Assembly: GCA_029582165.1 (NCBI GenBank)
Contig: CM055886.1
Span: 25,916,669 to 25,980,668 of the forward strand
Length of the DNA stretch: 64,000 bases
Source: Portulaca oleracea
Lineage: Eukaryota; Streptophyta; Magnoliopsida; Caryophyllales; Portulacaceae
Reading direction: 5' to 3'
The position numbers and the translations under genes were made by a program. The first letter of the stretch is position 1. Each line of letters opens with the position of its first letter. The notes below the pieces were generated by a model. It did not search any database, was not told the origin of the DNA, and saw only the letters and a list, made by a program, of their open reading frames with translations. Shown here piece by piece: positions 21,835 through 33,527 of the stretch.

Positions 21835-24803
21835 ATGGTGCACTTTGTTGACTCATCTTCAAAATCGCCATCTGTCACCATCTTGGACAAGGAGGACGAC
21901 GCTATCGAGGACGGAATAACGCTCCGGGTTGATGCACCGACGCCGCTACCCTCTAAGAAGTCTTTTCTCGACGGGAAACTCACGAATTTTCATTGGAGCG
22001 TCACTTCTACCTGCGGTGTACTGAACTCAGATGGCACCGTCACTCGCAACTATAAAGCTCTGAAGCCTATTTCTCCTTTACTTAGAGCTTCAGTTCCAGT
22101 ATAAAAACCATCGCCCCTACTTTACCATCGTATTGCCGACGGGTCAATAACATGGGGGACTTTCTTTCCTAACCACAACTTCTATATTCCATGTTACTGG
22201 GACTGGCTTGAGGACGTTCTTGGTCGTAATAAGGACAAACTCATAGACTGGAGGATTTATAATGGATTGTACGCGTCTTTGTTTTCCTACGACCTCAGCC
22301 TCAATGTTTTCAAGACTTTTTGTGAATTATGGTGCCCTACTACTAACACCTTCTACACAGAGGATGGAGAAATGTCGATTTCCTTGTAGGACATGTGGAA
22401 GATAGCTGGGCTTCCAGCTAATGGGTCTTACTATGAAAAAGTTGTTCCTTCCGCCCAAGCGTTGTTGTCTGCCGGCCAAGGAGATAGCGATATACCAAAG
22501 TCCTGCATCTAACTTTTTTCTGCTTTCCACAATCAATGTCAAGATGTCAATGACACCGTTCAACTTCCTGCTAGTGAATGGATGCGTTTCTGGTATCGCG
22601 GTTTGAAGAATTATGCAAGCCCTCCCCCACGAGACAATAGAAGGTGGAAAGGAGTTCCACCAGATACCTATTGTCCTCCTGGATCCATCGCTAAACGTCC
22701 AGCCCGAACGAGAAGGAAAAGGATCCTTTTGTTCTTCTCAGCGTTCTCGAGTCACTGATCGAAGAGGTCTACCTGGCCGCCCTCACATCTTGCTGGTTAT
22801 GTTGCTTTGCACTACCAACTGACAAGCTTAACCTCATCCGTCCTGGTGTGTTCAAGGCTGCCAGCCAGATTGTGCACGGACAACGTGTGAATTTGGCCAT
22901 CCCAACCTTGGCTAGTATCTACCAAGGCTTGCACAAGATTTCTTCTGCTAAGAATTTGAGTAAGCTGGAAGTTATTTTCCCCATGCAATATGTTTATGGA
23001 TGGTTGGGCACTTATTTCGATACTCATTTCGAACACCCTAAGCTTAATGACAGCAATCCACCTAAGATGGCAAAGCTTTCAAGAGAAAGGATGGACAAGA
23101 CGTTTGATCAGCAGGGGTCTCGCGAATTACTACGACGTCCTCAGGTGTCACGTGTATATTGTACCGCTCAGTTGAGGGACACCTGTCGAGAACTGACTGA
23201 CACCCCTGCATTATCCCCTGGCTGGAAGACTTATATGGTCTGCATGCGTAGAGGTTTTTTGAAGTTACGCCAGGGGAGGACAATCGTAATAGAGTCGTAC
23301 TTCCCCTGTAAATTCGGGCGTCAGTTTGGCTTTTATCAAGATATTCTAAGTGATCCCACCAAGACTGTTCATGGTGGTACCTTAGAAGATGTCGCATGCT
23401 ATTGGTACAATTTGACAAAGCATGGGATAAGATCCATAATGACTGTTCCTTGCACACCATACCCAAAGTCCATGCTGGTTAAATAGAGTATGCCAACTGG
23501 TGGAAATCTTACCGCCAGGATCTCTTTTTCTCAGAGACTAAGAAGCTCATTCATGCTGATACAACGCCATGTAAGGCTCGTAGGGCGAAGGTTAATGACG
23601 ATGCCTCTGTTCTGGTTGTCACTAATGGAAAAGAAAAAGCACATAAGCATGTCATGCCACCTACCGTTCAAGTTGTTCCTCCTCTTAATGATCTTAAGGA
23701 GGAGGGAGGTGGTAGCTCTTCCATTGGTCCGAATTTGTCTCTTCGAAAGAGCTTTCTTGATTCACCTGGGAGGGAGAAAATTGAGGCTTTGAAAGGCTTA
23801 GGTATTGAGCCTACTGTCGAGAGTGCAAAAATCTTGCCAAGATCAACAAGCGAAGTACGTAGTGGAGCGCCAAGGTCCAGGTAAATCAAACAGCGCGTCC
23901 AACCTGTCTAAGTCCAAAAATATAGCAAAGGTAACTCTAGGACTCATCAACTTGCCCCCATTCTCCCTTTTTTTTGTAAATACTTAGATGAACTAATATG
24001 TGTTTTTGTTTTCTTGCTTGTGCAGGAGTTGGCTCCAACGCACAAGGATCTGCTTGAAGAAATGCTCGGTGATGATGGCAGTGAGAACACCTTGACGACA
24101 CCGCTCGCAAGGAGTCGTGAGCCAACTGCATCAATTGACATAATGCCCCCACCGGTACACAACGTCAATCGGGCTCATTCTCTTACTCTGTCTGCTTCTG
24201 CCTACTTTCCTGGCAAGATCTCCCATGGCTTGGCTGGTGAGGTGCGACGACGGTTTCTTCAACAATTAAAGAGGTATATTCCACGGACGGAAGATGACAT
24301 TAAAAACCTGAGATTAGAGGCCGAGAAGTTCTATTGACCTTGTCGTCTCTTGACGCAGATCCCTCGGAGCTAAAGGAGCCTGTCGAAACATACTTGCAAG
24401 GAGTTGAACGGTGCCTCAAGTTAGAAGCTCAAGTGGAGGGGCGAATCCCTACAGCAGAGACTTTGGCCTAACGGGAAGCTTTATCTTCTGAACTCCGAGC
24501 AGCCCAAGCCTCTGTTGCCGAGATTGACAAGCACTTTGACGAAGAAACTTCTACTATATTTCGTGCTCATAAGCGCAGGAAGACACTTGAAGCTGAACTT
24601 GAGGATGTGAAGCGGAAGAGCAAAAGTTACATGGCAAGCTGGCTGAGACTGATGCTTCACTTAAGAGGGCTAAAGATAAGGTGATTGTTCTTGAGCGGGA
24701 ACTTGGTGCTTTGGAGACGCAGCAAGCTACTGAAGAGGAGAAGGGTTAAATTGTGCCAACGAGGAGACGTGTCCAAGAGCTCATGAAAGGATTAGACGCT
24801 TGA
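21835..24803 (+). pseudogene. Antisense ORF: plant mobile domain (PMD) plus coiled coil
   Basis: Reads from ATG 21835 with several stops and at least two frameshifts. Recognisable PMD parts: 'SITWGTFFPNHNFYIP' region (about 22140-22380), 'DMWKIAGLPANGSYYEKV', 'QLPASEWMRFWYRGL', then 'IYQGLHKISSA' and 'YVYGWLGTYFDTHFE' in a 212-codon intact piece (22848-23486) that continues with 'FGRQFGFYQD' and 'ANWWKSYRQDLF'. A GT..AG intron (23931-24025) keeps the frame. The 3' exon encodes a heptad-rich coiled coil ('LSSELRAAQASVAEIDKHF', 'KTLEAELEDVKRKSKSYM'). PMD proteins are plant-specific; some act in silencing or development and many are carried by transposons. Additional antisense ORFs are known in Tat-lineage retrotransposons. 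Here it runs against gag and occupies the pol space. Confidence 0.82.
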
Positions 24804-25317
24804 GACTTATTTAGGTTTTTTTTACTTCGAATTTTTGCCGAATCTTTTTGTTTTCTTTTGCTTTTTCAAGCGGACTATTATCTTAATCTTTTTTTATTTT
24901 ATCGTATGTTATCGCTAGCGTTAGTTATATTGCAATAAAATAGCTCTAGTTTCTAGTTTATGCAATAACATGTGTGCCACACGATATACGAAACAAACTT
25001 TATTTGACTTTCTTTTACGGTTGTACCAGGCAAATGTTTAAGTTGCCTATGCACCTAAAGGGAGTACAAAACCCAAAAAGGATCAAGCCATACGTAGTTC
25101 ATGAGGGAGAAAGAAAGAACTTTTATTTATTTAGCCGTTCACAGTTTATACTCTTGCGGGCTAGGAGTATTATTTTTTTGTTTTTGTTTTGTCGTACACA
25201 ATTTATACTCTTGCGGGCCAGAAGTACTATAAAAAGGAACTAAAATGGAAATGAACTCTTTTCTTTTTTTTTTGTGAACAGTTTAGGCTCTTGTTTGGGA
25301 ACTAAGTCTTCACTTTC
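24804..25317. other. Non-coding part of the Tat-like element
   Basis: AT-rich. It includes a short duplication ('CAGTTTATACTCTTGCGGGC' near 25141 and a similar copy near 25199). This is where pol should begin after gag in minus orientation, yet no protease or RT motif is visible. Confidence 0.5.
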
Positions 25318-27540
25318 CTAGATTTCCACTTGGTATGAAGAAAGTATCTTCTCTCGCTCAAGCTCCATGCCAGTGTTGCTTTTGCTTTGATGACCGGTAA
25401 AAATCCCAATGCGCCTCTTCAATCTAAGGGATCCTTCAGTGTTTACCTCCAATGTTGAACATTGCTTCATGCGAGATGGAATGGTGCTTTGAACTTCGTT
25501 GATGACCCCAAGGCGGCTGAACGCAGAGATCTTTTTCTGGCTAGGCTGTGAACCTGTCACCTCTTCAGTATGTTTGATCCTTGAAAATACAGAGGCCTTT
25601 GATATCAGACCATTATTGATCCTGCTAAAGATTGAGGCCTGGCGCTTTGCCTTGACACCCTATCCGCTCAAAGACAGATGCTTGTTTGCGGGAAGCTGAC
25701 CGTCCCAACCTATCGAACACGAAGAGCTTTGATTTAGGTTGATACTCCATTCCTTCACTATTATCTTCTTCGATCTTGAAGTAGGAGACCATGTTCATAG
25801 CTGCAACATTGTTAACTTCTCCAAAGAAGTACTTCGGAAAGTATTCCTCCAACGTGACAGGAACACGAGGGCCTCGCTCAAGCAACTCAGCTGAACTGGC
25901 TTCTTATTTCTCAATGACTCCAAGCCTCTTCCTTTCCGTTGAAGGTTGCAGGTTGTCTCTTCTCGTTTGATGCGTTCGGGGTGGTGGTGTTTGGACTTCC
26001 CTTTGCCCCCTAGTCTTCCAGTGCCCGAGATCCATTTTTCATCGTCATCAAAAGCTTCTACTTCTTGCCCATGTGCATCTTGAGGGGTCTGGACTAGTAC
26101 AGCAAGAGGAACTGGTTCTTGACACCCAAACTGAATCATCAAGCATTCACTTCCCTTGGCTGGAATTCGCTATGCTGAAACATAATAAGCCTCGACGTTG
26201 TCATCCAAGTCCAGTATAATTTGCCCATCTTCAACTAGTCTCATGATCCGCTCCTTGAGTGTAATACACTTCTCTAGAGGGTGACTAACTACCCTATGAT
26301 AACGACAGTATCTTGGATCGGTAGTTCTTCCAACTTCTTCCGGCCTCTTTGGTTGTGGAAGTTCAATAACTCCTGTCTTTAACAGGGTTTCGAGCATTCC
26401 AGACAAATCCGAGTCTGGAAATGGGTGTTTCTTTTCTTGAAGCTCCTTCAGTGAAGGGCGCTTCCTTTCAGCATCTTTCAAGGAAGTGAATTTCTCCCTT
26501 TTAGGTTAAGGTTTAGCGGAGATTCGCACCGGCTCACACATTGAAATAGTCATGGACTCCGTTGTTGAAGCCATTGACGACTTGTCATTCTTCTTATATC
26601 CGCAGTCAATGTTCCTTGATTCAGATGAAGATGAATTCCTTCCCCCATCCACTTGCTATTGTGATCTCCATATCATGTGCCTTGGTCGCCAATTCCTAAA
26701 AGATTTTAGGTTTGGCGATCTTGAGAACGTAGAGTAAATCCCAGTGCATACCTTGAGCGCACATATCGACAGCTGAAGCTTCAGTGAGGCGATCCTTGCA
26801 TTCAAGACTAAGAGCCCTCCAACGATGGATATAGTCAAGTACTGGCTCGCCCTCCCATTGTTTGGTGTTTGTCAACTCTGTCATGTTACGACCCGTTGAG
26901 TGCAGTAGAACCTGTTGAGAAATTCTTGCTCCATTTATTCCCAACAATTGATAGATTCAGACTCTAGATCTATATACCAATCGAATACGATCCCCTTCAG
27001 AGAGCGAACAAATTGCTTTACTAGTCGATCTCCTTCTGTGCCGGCATTGCTAAAAGTTTCGATGAAGTGAGCGATGTGTTGCTTAGGATTACCCTTCCCA
27101 TTAAATTGATTGAACTTTGGGGGTTGATACCGTTGTGGCATTTGAAGGGCGTCGATCCTCTTCGCTTATGGCTTCGTATACAAGTGAGTCTTGTTTGATC
27201 CCTCTCCGAGTTGAGCCCGCACTGCATTTGCCACCAAGTTTTGAATCTGCTCCACAGTCAGTGATTCTGAAGATGAGTCCCTCCTCTTGTCTTCCCCATC
27301 ACCCTTGGAAGACTCTTTATCAGATTCCTCTTTTTCTGAATCTTCGTCGGAGTCTTGATAGGGCGCTTCTCTATCTTCTTCATCAGTTTTGTGATTTGCT
27401 CACTTTGTCACTGATCTTCTTATCTTTCTCTTCACTTTCCATGGCAAACTTGTTTAGCATAGCCTCAAGTTGAGCTATCTTTTCTTCCATGTCGACAGTC
27501 ATCACGTCGCCTGAATCAAAGGTCGAATTTGACTTCTTTG
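25318..27540 (-). pseudogene. Retrotransposon Gag of the Tat-like element
   Basis: Minus-strand pieces in several frames: 'MEEKIAQLEAMLNKFAMES' near 27490; the core 'PKFNQFNGKGNPKQHIAHF' and 'FVRSLKGIVFDWYIDLE' (27141-26935); 'NTKQWEGEPVLDYIHRWRAL' (about 26870-26815); 'GRTTDPRYCRYHRVVSHPLE' with a C..H..H..C knuckle (about 26330-26270); 'VTLEEYFPKYFF' (about 25845); then repeats of the 'VFDRLG / VFERIG / AFSRLG' type near the C-terminus. This is the Retrotrans_gag layout of Ty3/gypsy elements. Stops and shifts break it. Gag forms the particle that packs element RNA. Confidence 0.9.
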
Positions 27541-27563
27541 AGAAAGAGATGAGAGGGAGAGAT

Positions 27564-27581
27564 ATCCCACCGAGCGTGCCA
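27564..27581 (-). promoter_or_regulatory. Primer-binding site, Tat-like element
   Basis: The minus strand reads TGGCACGCTCGGTGGGAT, 4 nt inside the 5' LTR. It begins with TGG, which pairs with the CCA end of a tRNA. The tRNA species was not assigned. Confidence 0.65.
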
Positions 27582-27585
27582 AATT

Positions 27586-28488
27586 TGTAAACACAAATTT
27601 CTGGTCTAAAATAAATAAAGATAGAAAATTAAGAAATAAATTAATTTGTATTAATATTTGAATGTATGCGGGTACAATCTCTATATTAAATACAATAATG
27701 ATGATCCTCTTATTCGATCCCCTTGAGTCTTGGATGAGTTGAGGGCGTGGATGCTTGATCTCGATCTCGAATGCAGGTTGAGCTAAAGAACTCTTGTAGT
27801 AAATCTTGAGCTGAAGGTCTTGAGCACTGATCCCCTTAGTGCTTGGTAGCTAGAGGCTGCTCGAAGTTGAACCGTTTGCAGGTTGACTATTTGCAGGTTA
27901 ATTGTTGGTTGCAGTTCTTCTAGTTCTTGGATGCAAGGGCTTGAGTGCTTGGTCTCGATCGATGAACCAGACGAAGAAGATGATTGCAATCTGTAGTTCG
28001 ATATTCTGAAGGCTTTGCGGGTCTCGCGGAAGAACTCTGTAGCAGTTCTTGATCTTGACGCAGTAGATGCTTGAAGCTTTTGCGGACCTTGATCCTTTAC
28101 ACTTGGTAGCTGGAGGCCGCTTGCAGCTCGATCTCTTGGAGCCTTTGGATGTTGACTGCTAAATCTCCGGGGGAGTTCAAAATGAAGGGGGAGGACCCCT
28201 ATTTATAGGCTTTGGAGGCCTAGCCCCTAGGGTTTGAGTTGGGCTTTGGACTTAGGCCCAAGTTAATTAATTATTCTTTTTACTTTAAATAAAGAAATAA
28301 TAAATATTTTCTACATCATCTTTGACACGTGTCATAATATTATTGGCTAGGATGCATTTTCATTTAAATTCAATTAAATTGACGTCCGTAATTAATTTAA
28401 CACGTGGCGGATAATAATTGGTCGAATAAATTTAATTTATTTTTCCCGTGTCATTTTTTAATTGGTCGACAAATTTTTACCTCCTACA
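27586..28488 (-). repeat. LTR (5' LTR of the Tat-like element)
   Basis: 903-bp copy of the repeat at 16590-17459, bounded TG..CA and followed by ATGAG. It contains a segment near 28205-28255 ('GGCTTTGGAGGCCTAGCCCC') missing from the other copy. Confidence 0.93.
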
Positions 28489-28493
28489 ATGAG

Positions 28494-28850
28494 CAAATAA
28501 TAATACAACAACTATAACCAAATAAGAAAACTATGAATGTTATCTAAGAGGCTAAACAAAAATTAAAATCGGGAGGGAATCATGAAAGTTGACAAATTCA
28601 CCATAGGAATGAGAGTATAATTAGAATAATGTCAAATTAATACATTCAAAACATATAAGTCAACAAAGATATTACAATTTCACAACTGAAGTTTCTAATA
28701 CAAACTCTACCATCGGCGGATCTCGGGGTACGGCGAAGGTGGCCAAAGCTTAACTTCCAAAAAAATTAATAAATTAGTATAATTTAGAATAAAAATCATG
28801 TATTTTATGTCTATCATATAAAATAATAATATATTGGCCACAGTTAATTA
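28494..28850. other. Intergenic
   Basis: AT-rich and non-coding; nothing recognised. Confidence 0.5.
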
Positions 28851-28852
28851 AA

Positions 28853-29070
28853 AGTTCGAGTCAATGAGCTTTAGTTTAAGTGGCATCCCCACCAGGGGGT
28901 TCGATCCCTAGTAAGTGCATGGTGACCACAATTTTGTTGGTGGGAATTGTTGGTACCCTTGGGAGGTTCCTTCCCCTTTGGACTGGTAGGCTTACTGGGT
29001 TCTCCTTAAGATAGGGGACTCAATAGGTGGTCTGACTCATTCATATGTTATTTCTCTAATTTAAGTTGAA
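28853..29070 (+). mobile_element. SINE-like tRNA-derived repeat
   Basis: Contains a box-A-like TTAGTTTAAGTGGCA (28871-28885) and a clean box B, GGTTCGATCCC (28898-28908). A GC-richer body follows ('GGTACCCTTGGGAGG', 'GGTGGTCTGACTCATTCATA'). The promoter spacing is short for a tRNA gene and no cloverleaf forms, so a SINE is likelier. TSDs were not found. Confidence 0.5.
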
Positions 29071-29404
29071 ATATTTATAATAATCTATCGGTACTAGAAG
29101 ATAATCATATTTTATTATATCTATTATACTAAAAATAATATTTAAAGATAATTTTTTTAAAAGAAAAAGCTAAAAAAGATCGCAATCATAACCCGTCTGG
29201 TTGACCCAAAACCGGAATACACCGCACACATTTACCCGAACCCGAAATACACCAAACTCGTATTTACCCGAACACGATATACGACAGACCCGTAACCCGC
29301 CGCCCCCTTGGTCGAATTGACAGGTCTAATTATAAGGTACCCTACATTCATCAGTAACTATCCAAATGGGGCAATCCGGTGACATGTTGACAGGATCTGA
29401 TAAG
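29071..29404. other. Intergenic with a hAT-MITE-like scrap
   Basis: AT-rich. 29195-29335 repeats 'ACCCGAA' and 'ATACACC' words and resembles an eroded piece of the hAT-type MITEs seen elsewhere in the window. Confidence 0.35.
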
Positions 29405-31700
29405 GCTCTCTGAAGTACCCGAGACAACTCCATTGAATTTTGAACAGCCAAATTAAAATTTTCCAATTCAATATTTTGTATTACTTATTGGGGGGGGGGG
29501 GGGGGTAACTCATCTACAATACCTAGGCTTGTTTTTTAGAGCAGTTGAAATGTATAGTTTACATGTGAATGCAGGTTCATTAAGATTAGTGCAGATAGAT
29601 AAGGTTGATGTAGGTTAGTGCATCTTGAATAATATAAATGCAGGTGGGATAATGTAAACGTAAGTTATTGTACTTTATTTTTTAGGAAATTCCAAATGGT
29701 AGGCATCAATTATTGCCTATTCCAAATGGTAGACACATTTTTTATGTATTCCAAATGGTAGGCGTAAATTCCAAAAATTTCTATTCCGTAGACATGTTAC
29801 TAACTGCCGTTAGTAATATCATTAAAAAAAAGAATTAAGAGAATACCAGCCAATTCTTTCGATATTACCAGCCAACTCACAGTCTCACACACCCGTCTCC
29901 TCCAAACGCCCTGCCAAAGGCAAGCCATCTCCGTCGTCGCCGCTGAAGGACAGCCGGCAGTCGCCGTTGTCGCTTGTCGTGGGTCATTGTGGTCGTCGCT
30001 TGTCGTGGGTCTTCGCCGGCGGTCGTCTTCATCGACACCCAGCCCGCACGACCTACTCCAAACGCCCAGCTAATGCACAGCCATCTCCGTCGTCATCGCT
30101 GAAGGACAGTCAAGTCGCCGGCGTCACTCTCCGTGGGTCCTCGCCGGCGTTCATCTCATCGACAGCCAGACCTCTGTCTTCAATTTTTAGGGTTTGTCTT
30201 CAAATTTTAGCAATCGACGCGTGCTGGTGGTTTAGGATTTGTATCTCTTTTCAATTTTTTGATGCATTTTTTGGGTCATTGGTTGCTTGGTTTGATTGTC
30301 ATTGTAGTGTGTTTGTGCATTGTGGGGTTGTGAATTGGTATTTTGAGCTGTACCCAAATCTGAATTTATCAATTTAAGGGTCTTAGTACACATGAGATGG
30401 ACTTTGTTGTGCTGGAAAACTATGGATTAGAGCAAGGTCAATAACTTGTATCATATTCTCAATAACTATGGAAAACTATTGCAAAGGCATCTCAATACAA
30501 CACTTATCTGTTGGTGTATTGGAGTCTTACTCTCAATAACTTGTATCATATTCTGCTTCTCCCCTGAGGGATGTCAAGGTTAGGTTTTGTGGTATGAATA
30601 GAAAATTATGGTGCAAAAGAGAGAAATCATTTAGAAGATAAGATACTTCACAAAATAACAGTGAGACACAAGATACCAAATGCTCTGTTTCAATTTTCGA
30701 TACTTTGGATTTGTGCCTATGTTCAGGTTAGTTTATTCAATGTAGATTTTTTTATTTTGGGCAAATTTTGAATCAAGTCAGAACTAGTTGATCAAACGTG
30801 GGCTTATACCTGATTCAGGTTAGTTTATTCAGGTTTGAGGCACTGTAATAAGTTTTCGAATCCGTTCAATGGCCTCAAAGAGAAAATTAATGAGAAAAGA
30901 ATTCTGTTGAAATGATAATTTCCTGCATGTATATAATATGACAGAAATGGAAGCATAAGAAAATGGACAAATACTTTGGATTTTTTTGTCAATTTTAATG
31001 ATTTTACTAACGACAGTTAGTAACGTGCCTACGGGATGGAAATTTTGAAATTTATGTCTACCATTTGGAATATACAAAAAAGTTGTCTACCATTTGGAAT
31101 ATGCAATAGTTGGTGCCTACCATTTGGAATTTCCCTTATTTTTTTTAAATCGTAAGTTATTGCAATTTAGGAACTTTTTACATCGTTTTATTACCACATT
31201 AATTAATATTTTATATAGTTATACATAAAAAATTACAATTATTACAAATTTTCATTATGCATAAAAATGAGAAAATACATAAAATTTATACTCTCTAAAA
31301 TACCCGAGACAACATTTAATTTTGAACAGCCAAATTAAAATTTTCCAATTCAATATTTTGTATTACTTATGGGGGGGGGGGGGGGGGATCACTCGTCTAC
31401 AATGCCTAGGTGTGTTCTTTAGAGCAGTTGAAATGTATAGTTTACATGTGAATGTAGGTTGATTAAGATTAATGCAGATAGGCAAGGTTGATGTAGGTTA
31501 GTGCATCTTAAATGCAGGTGGGATAATGTAAACGTAAGTTATTGTACCTTTTTTTTAATTATAAGTTATTGCAATTTAGGAACTTTTTATATTGTTTTAT
31601 TACCATATTAATTAATATTTTATATAGTTACACATAAAAAATTACAATTATTACGAATTTTCATTATGTATAAAAATGAGAAAATACATAAAATTTATAC
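29405..31700 (+). repeat. Tandem duplication (about 400 bp), first copy split by a MULE
   Basis: Copy 1 is 29405-29683 plus 31145-31295; copy 2 is 31296-31700. Shared order: 'ACCCGAGACAAC', 'TTGAACAGCCAAATTAAAAT', a poly-G run (16-17 G near 29490 and 31372), 'CTACAATRCCTAGG', 'AGAGCAGTTGAAATGTATAG', 'GGTGGGATAATGTAAACG', 'AAGTTATTGCAATTTAGGAA' and 'GAGAAAATACATAAAATT'. Copy 2 has an uninterrupted site where copy 1 carries the MULE. Confidence 0.85.
29684..31135. mobile_element. Mutator-like non-autonomous element with 9-bp TSD
   Basis: Arms of about 150 bp (29684-29835 and 30990-31135) are inverted copies starting (A/G)GGAAATTCCAAATGG and holding 'CCAAATGGTAG' three times per arm. TTATTTTTT flanks both ends exactly (29675-29683 and 31136-31144). 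The interior has a GC-rich stretch (29880-30200) with an internal direct duplication ('CTCCAAACGCCC', 'AGCCATCTCCGTCGTC', 'GCTGAAGGACAG' each twice). It looks like captured gene-leader DNA of unknown source; the 136-codon frame there has no domain. Confidence 0.85.
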
Positions 31701-32519
31701 TCATAAGATGCATTTCATACAAAATACATAAAAGTTATATTCATACTAATTGACAATTGTTCACCAAATAAGTGTTAATAAGTTCTAGGAACTTAGAAAT
31801 GAGTTTTTAGTTAAAAGACTAATTCAACTTCACAATATTTTTTCATTACCAAATTTTAATAACTTGAAAATAGTCAATTCTATTTGAAAAGCTTACACAA
31901 ATTGTTCATAATAAGTAAAAAAATATATATAGAAAAGGAAAAAAATATAAAATAAAAACAATAGATATAAATAATTTATTTACCATACACGTACGTGTCA
32001 ACGAGTCCTAAGAAATTGGACAAGACTTTCAATTAAATAAACCCACTCAACTTTACAATAATTTTTCTTTTCTGATAACAATTTTTTAATAGTTTTATAA
32101 AAGAATGGTCAACCCAAAAGTAAGCAAAATAAAAATTAAATTTAAATAAAAAAATCAAACTTATTTTAAATTTAAATCGACTAATTTTCCGACTGGAATA
32201 ACAATATGGTTATTCTCCCCTTAAGGATGACGTAATCAATATCCATCCACTCACCCATCGACAATGCATAAGAATATATTAAATTAATTTTGCTAATCCT
32301 TCTAATTTTTTTTTGAAATGCGAAATTATTTTTATTTTAAAAATTCACATAATTAGTTTAATTTTGTAAAGCGTATGAATATATTGCTTATGGAGATAAA
32401 AATTCATAAAATTTGTAAACATTAATATTTATCAAGATGATTAATTTTTAGATGGAGTACAGGCAGGTGCAAGTCGGTATGAATAAGTGCAGTTTATTGC
32501 ATATGCATGATGGCAAATA
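31701..32519. other. AT-rich intergenic
   Basis: Non-coding and very AT-rich. Nothing recognised. Confidence 0.6.
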
Positions 32520-32535
32520 GCCGAGTAGTATACCA

Positions 32536-32740
32536 AAAAGGTAAGGTAATTTCTAGCATTTGGGAATTATGGTAGTTATGGTAATTCCCATAATATTAGC
32601 CATACACGTGACAAGATGAAATTTGATGCATTGATTTTAGGAAGCATGTATAGCGATTTCCAACATTTGGGAATTACGGTAGTTATGGTAATTCCCACAA
32701 TATTGGCCGTACACGTGGCGAGATGAAATCTGATGCGTCA
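32536..32740 (+). repeat. Two direct repeats of about 105 bp
   Basis: Two adjacent copies (about 32536-32640 and 32641-32740) share 'GCATTTGGGAATTAYGGTAG', 'TTATGGTAATTCCCA', 'ATATT(A/G)GCC(A/G)TACACGTG' and 'GATGAAATYTGATGC'. A third direct copy lies at 33528-33640 and an inverted one at about 35105-35220. Confidence 0.75.
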
Positions 32741-33527
32741 ATTTTATTTTATTTTTTAAAAGTTGAATTTAAATTTTTTAAATTGTGAAAAATATGTAAA
32801 ATTAATGAAAAATATATTGTTTTAAGGGTATGTTTGTTTTACTCCATCTAAAAAGGGAAGAAAGTGTTCCTCAATAAAAACACCCACTAGCGTTCATAGT
32901 ACCGGCGACCCAACTGACCTCCATAGTTTCCGGCAAAAAGTTACCGACTGCAAGATGGAGTCCGTCAACACTGCCACTGTCAGGTGGATACCGCAAAATT
33001 GTTTCGATCTGGAAAAAAAATGAACCGACTCAAATTTGATTGAGAAAACAGATGGCGCTGGTGCACAAATAAGTTTATACTAAGTTCTGGACTTAAAAGA
33101 TGAAAATGTAATCTGAAAATGTATCTTGATTGACATCGTCTTTATTTTCCTTCACTCTATATATATAGTGTATACAAGAATTTCTGCAATTAACTGAAAC
33201 AGACCTGTAGTAAGGTGACATAAAATTTGAGTCGGTTCATTTCTTAATTTTTCCCAATCTCAAAACAATTTTGCGATATCCATCTGACAGTGGCGGTGTT
33301 GACGGATCCATCTCGCAATCGGTGACCTTTCACCGGAAACTGTGGAAGCGAGTGGGTCGTCAGTACCATGAACGCTAGTGGGTGTTTTTGTTGAGGAACA
33401 CTTTCTTCCCCTTTTAGATGGAGTAAAACAAACATTCCCTTAAAACAATATTTTTTTAATTAATGTTACATATTTTTCATGATTTAAAAATTTAAAATTT
33501 AAATTTTAAAAAATAAAATAAAATCAA
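32737..33527. mobile_element. Foldback element with about 300-bp arms
   Basis: Left arm 32737-33037 and right arm 33223-33527 are inverted copies: both contain 'TTTTACTCCATCTAAAA', 'CACCCACTAGCGTTCAT', a block around 'GTCAACACYGCCACTGTCAG' and 'GAACCGACTCAAATTT'. Only about 185 bp of spacer separates them. No coding capacity; the class is uncertain (MULE-MITE or foldback type). Confidence 0.8.

Larger units (their letters stand above)
16590..28488 (-). mobile_element. Tat-like LTR retrotransposon, gag + antisense ORF, no pol
   Basis: Two direct repeats (16590-17459 and 27586-28488) begin TGTAAAC and end CTACA on the plus strand. Both sides carry the 5-bp target duplication ATGAG (16585-16589 and 28489-28493), so this is one complete insertion. 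Gag reads on the minus strand, so the 5' LTR is the right-hand one. A primer-binding site and a purine tract sit in the right places. No RT, RNase H or integrase motif is visible in the roughly 8 kb between gag and the far LTR, so the element could move only with help from another. That space instead holds an antisense ORF with a plant mobile domain, a 90-bp tandem array and a hexanucleotide array. A 3.4-kb solo LTR is nested in it. Confidence 0.92.

Noticed and set aside
16590..28488. Plus-strand orientation of the Tat-like element
   Set aside because: Gag, primer site and purine tract all agree with minus orientation; the plus-strand ORF is the antisense extra gene.
28871..28908. tRNA gene
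   Set aside because: Box A and box B are present, but spacing is short and no cloverleaf can be drawn; SINE is likelier.
29967..30377. 136-codon ORF as a host gene
   Set aside because: Lies inside a MULE, low similarity to anything recognisable, composition explained by duplicated GC-rich cargo.
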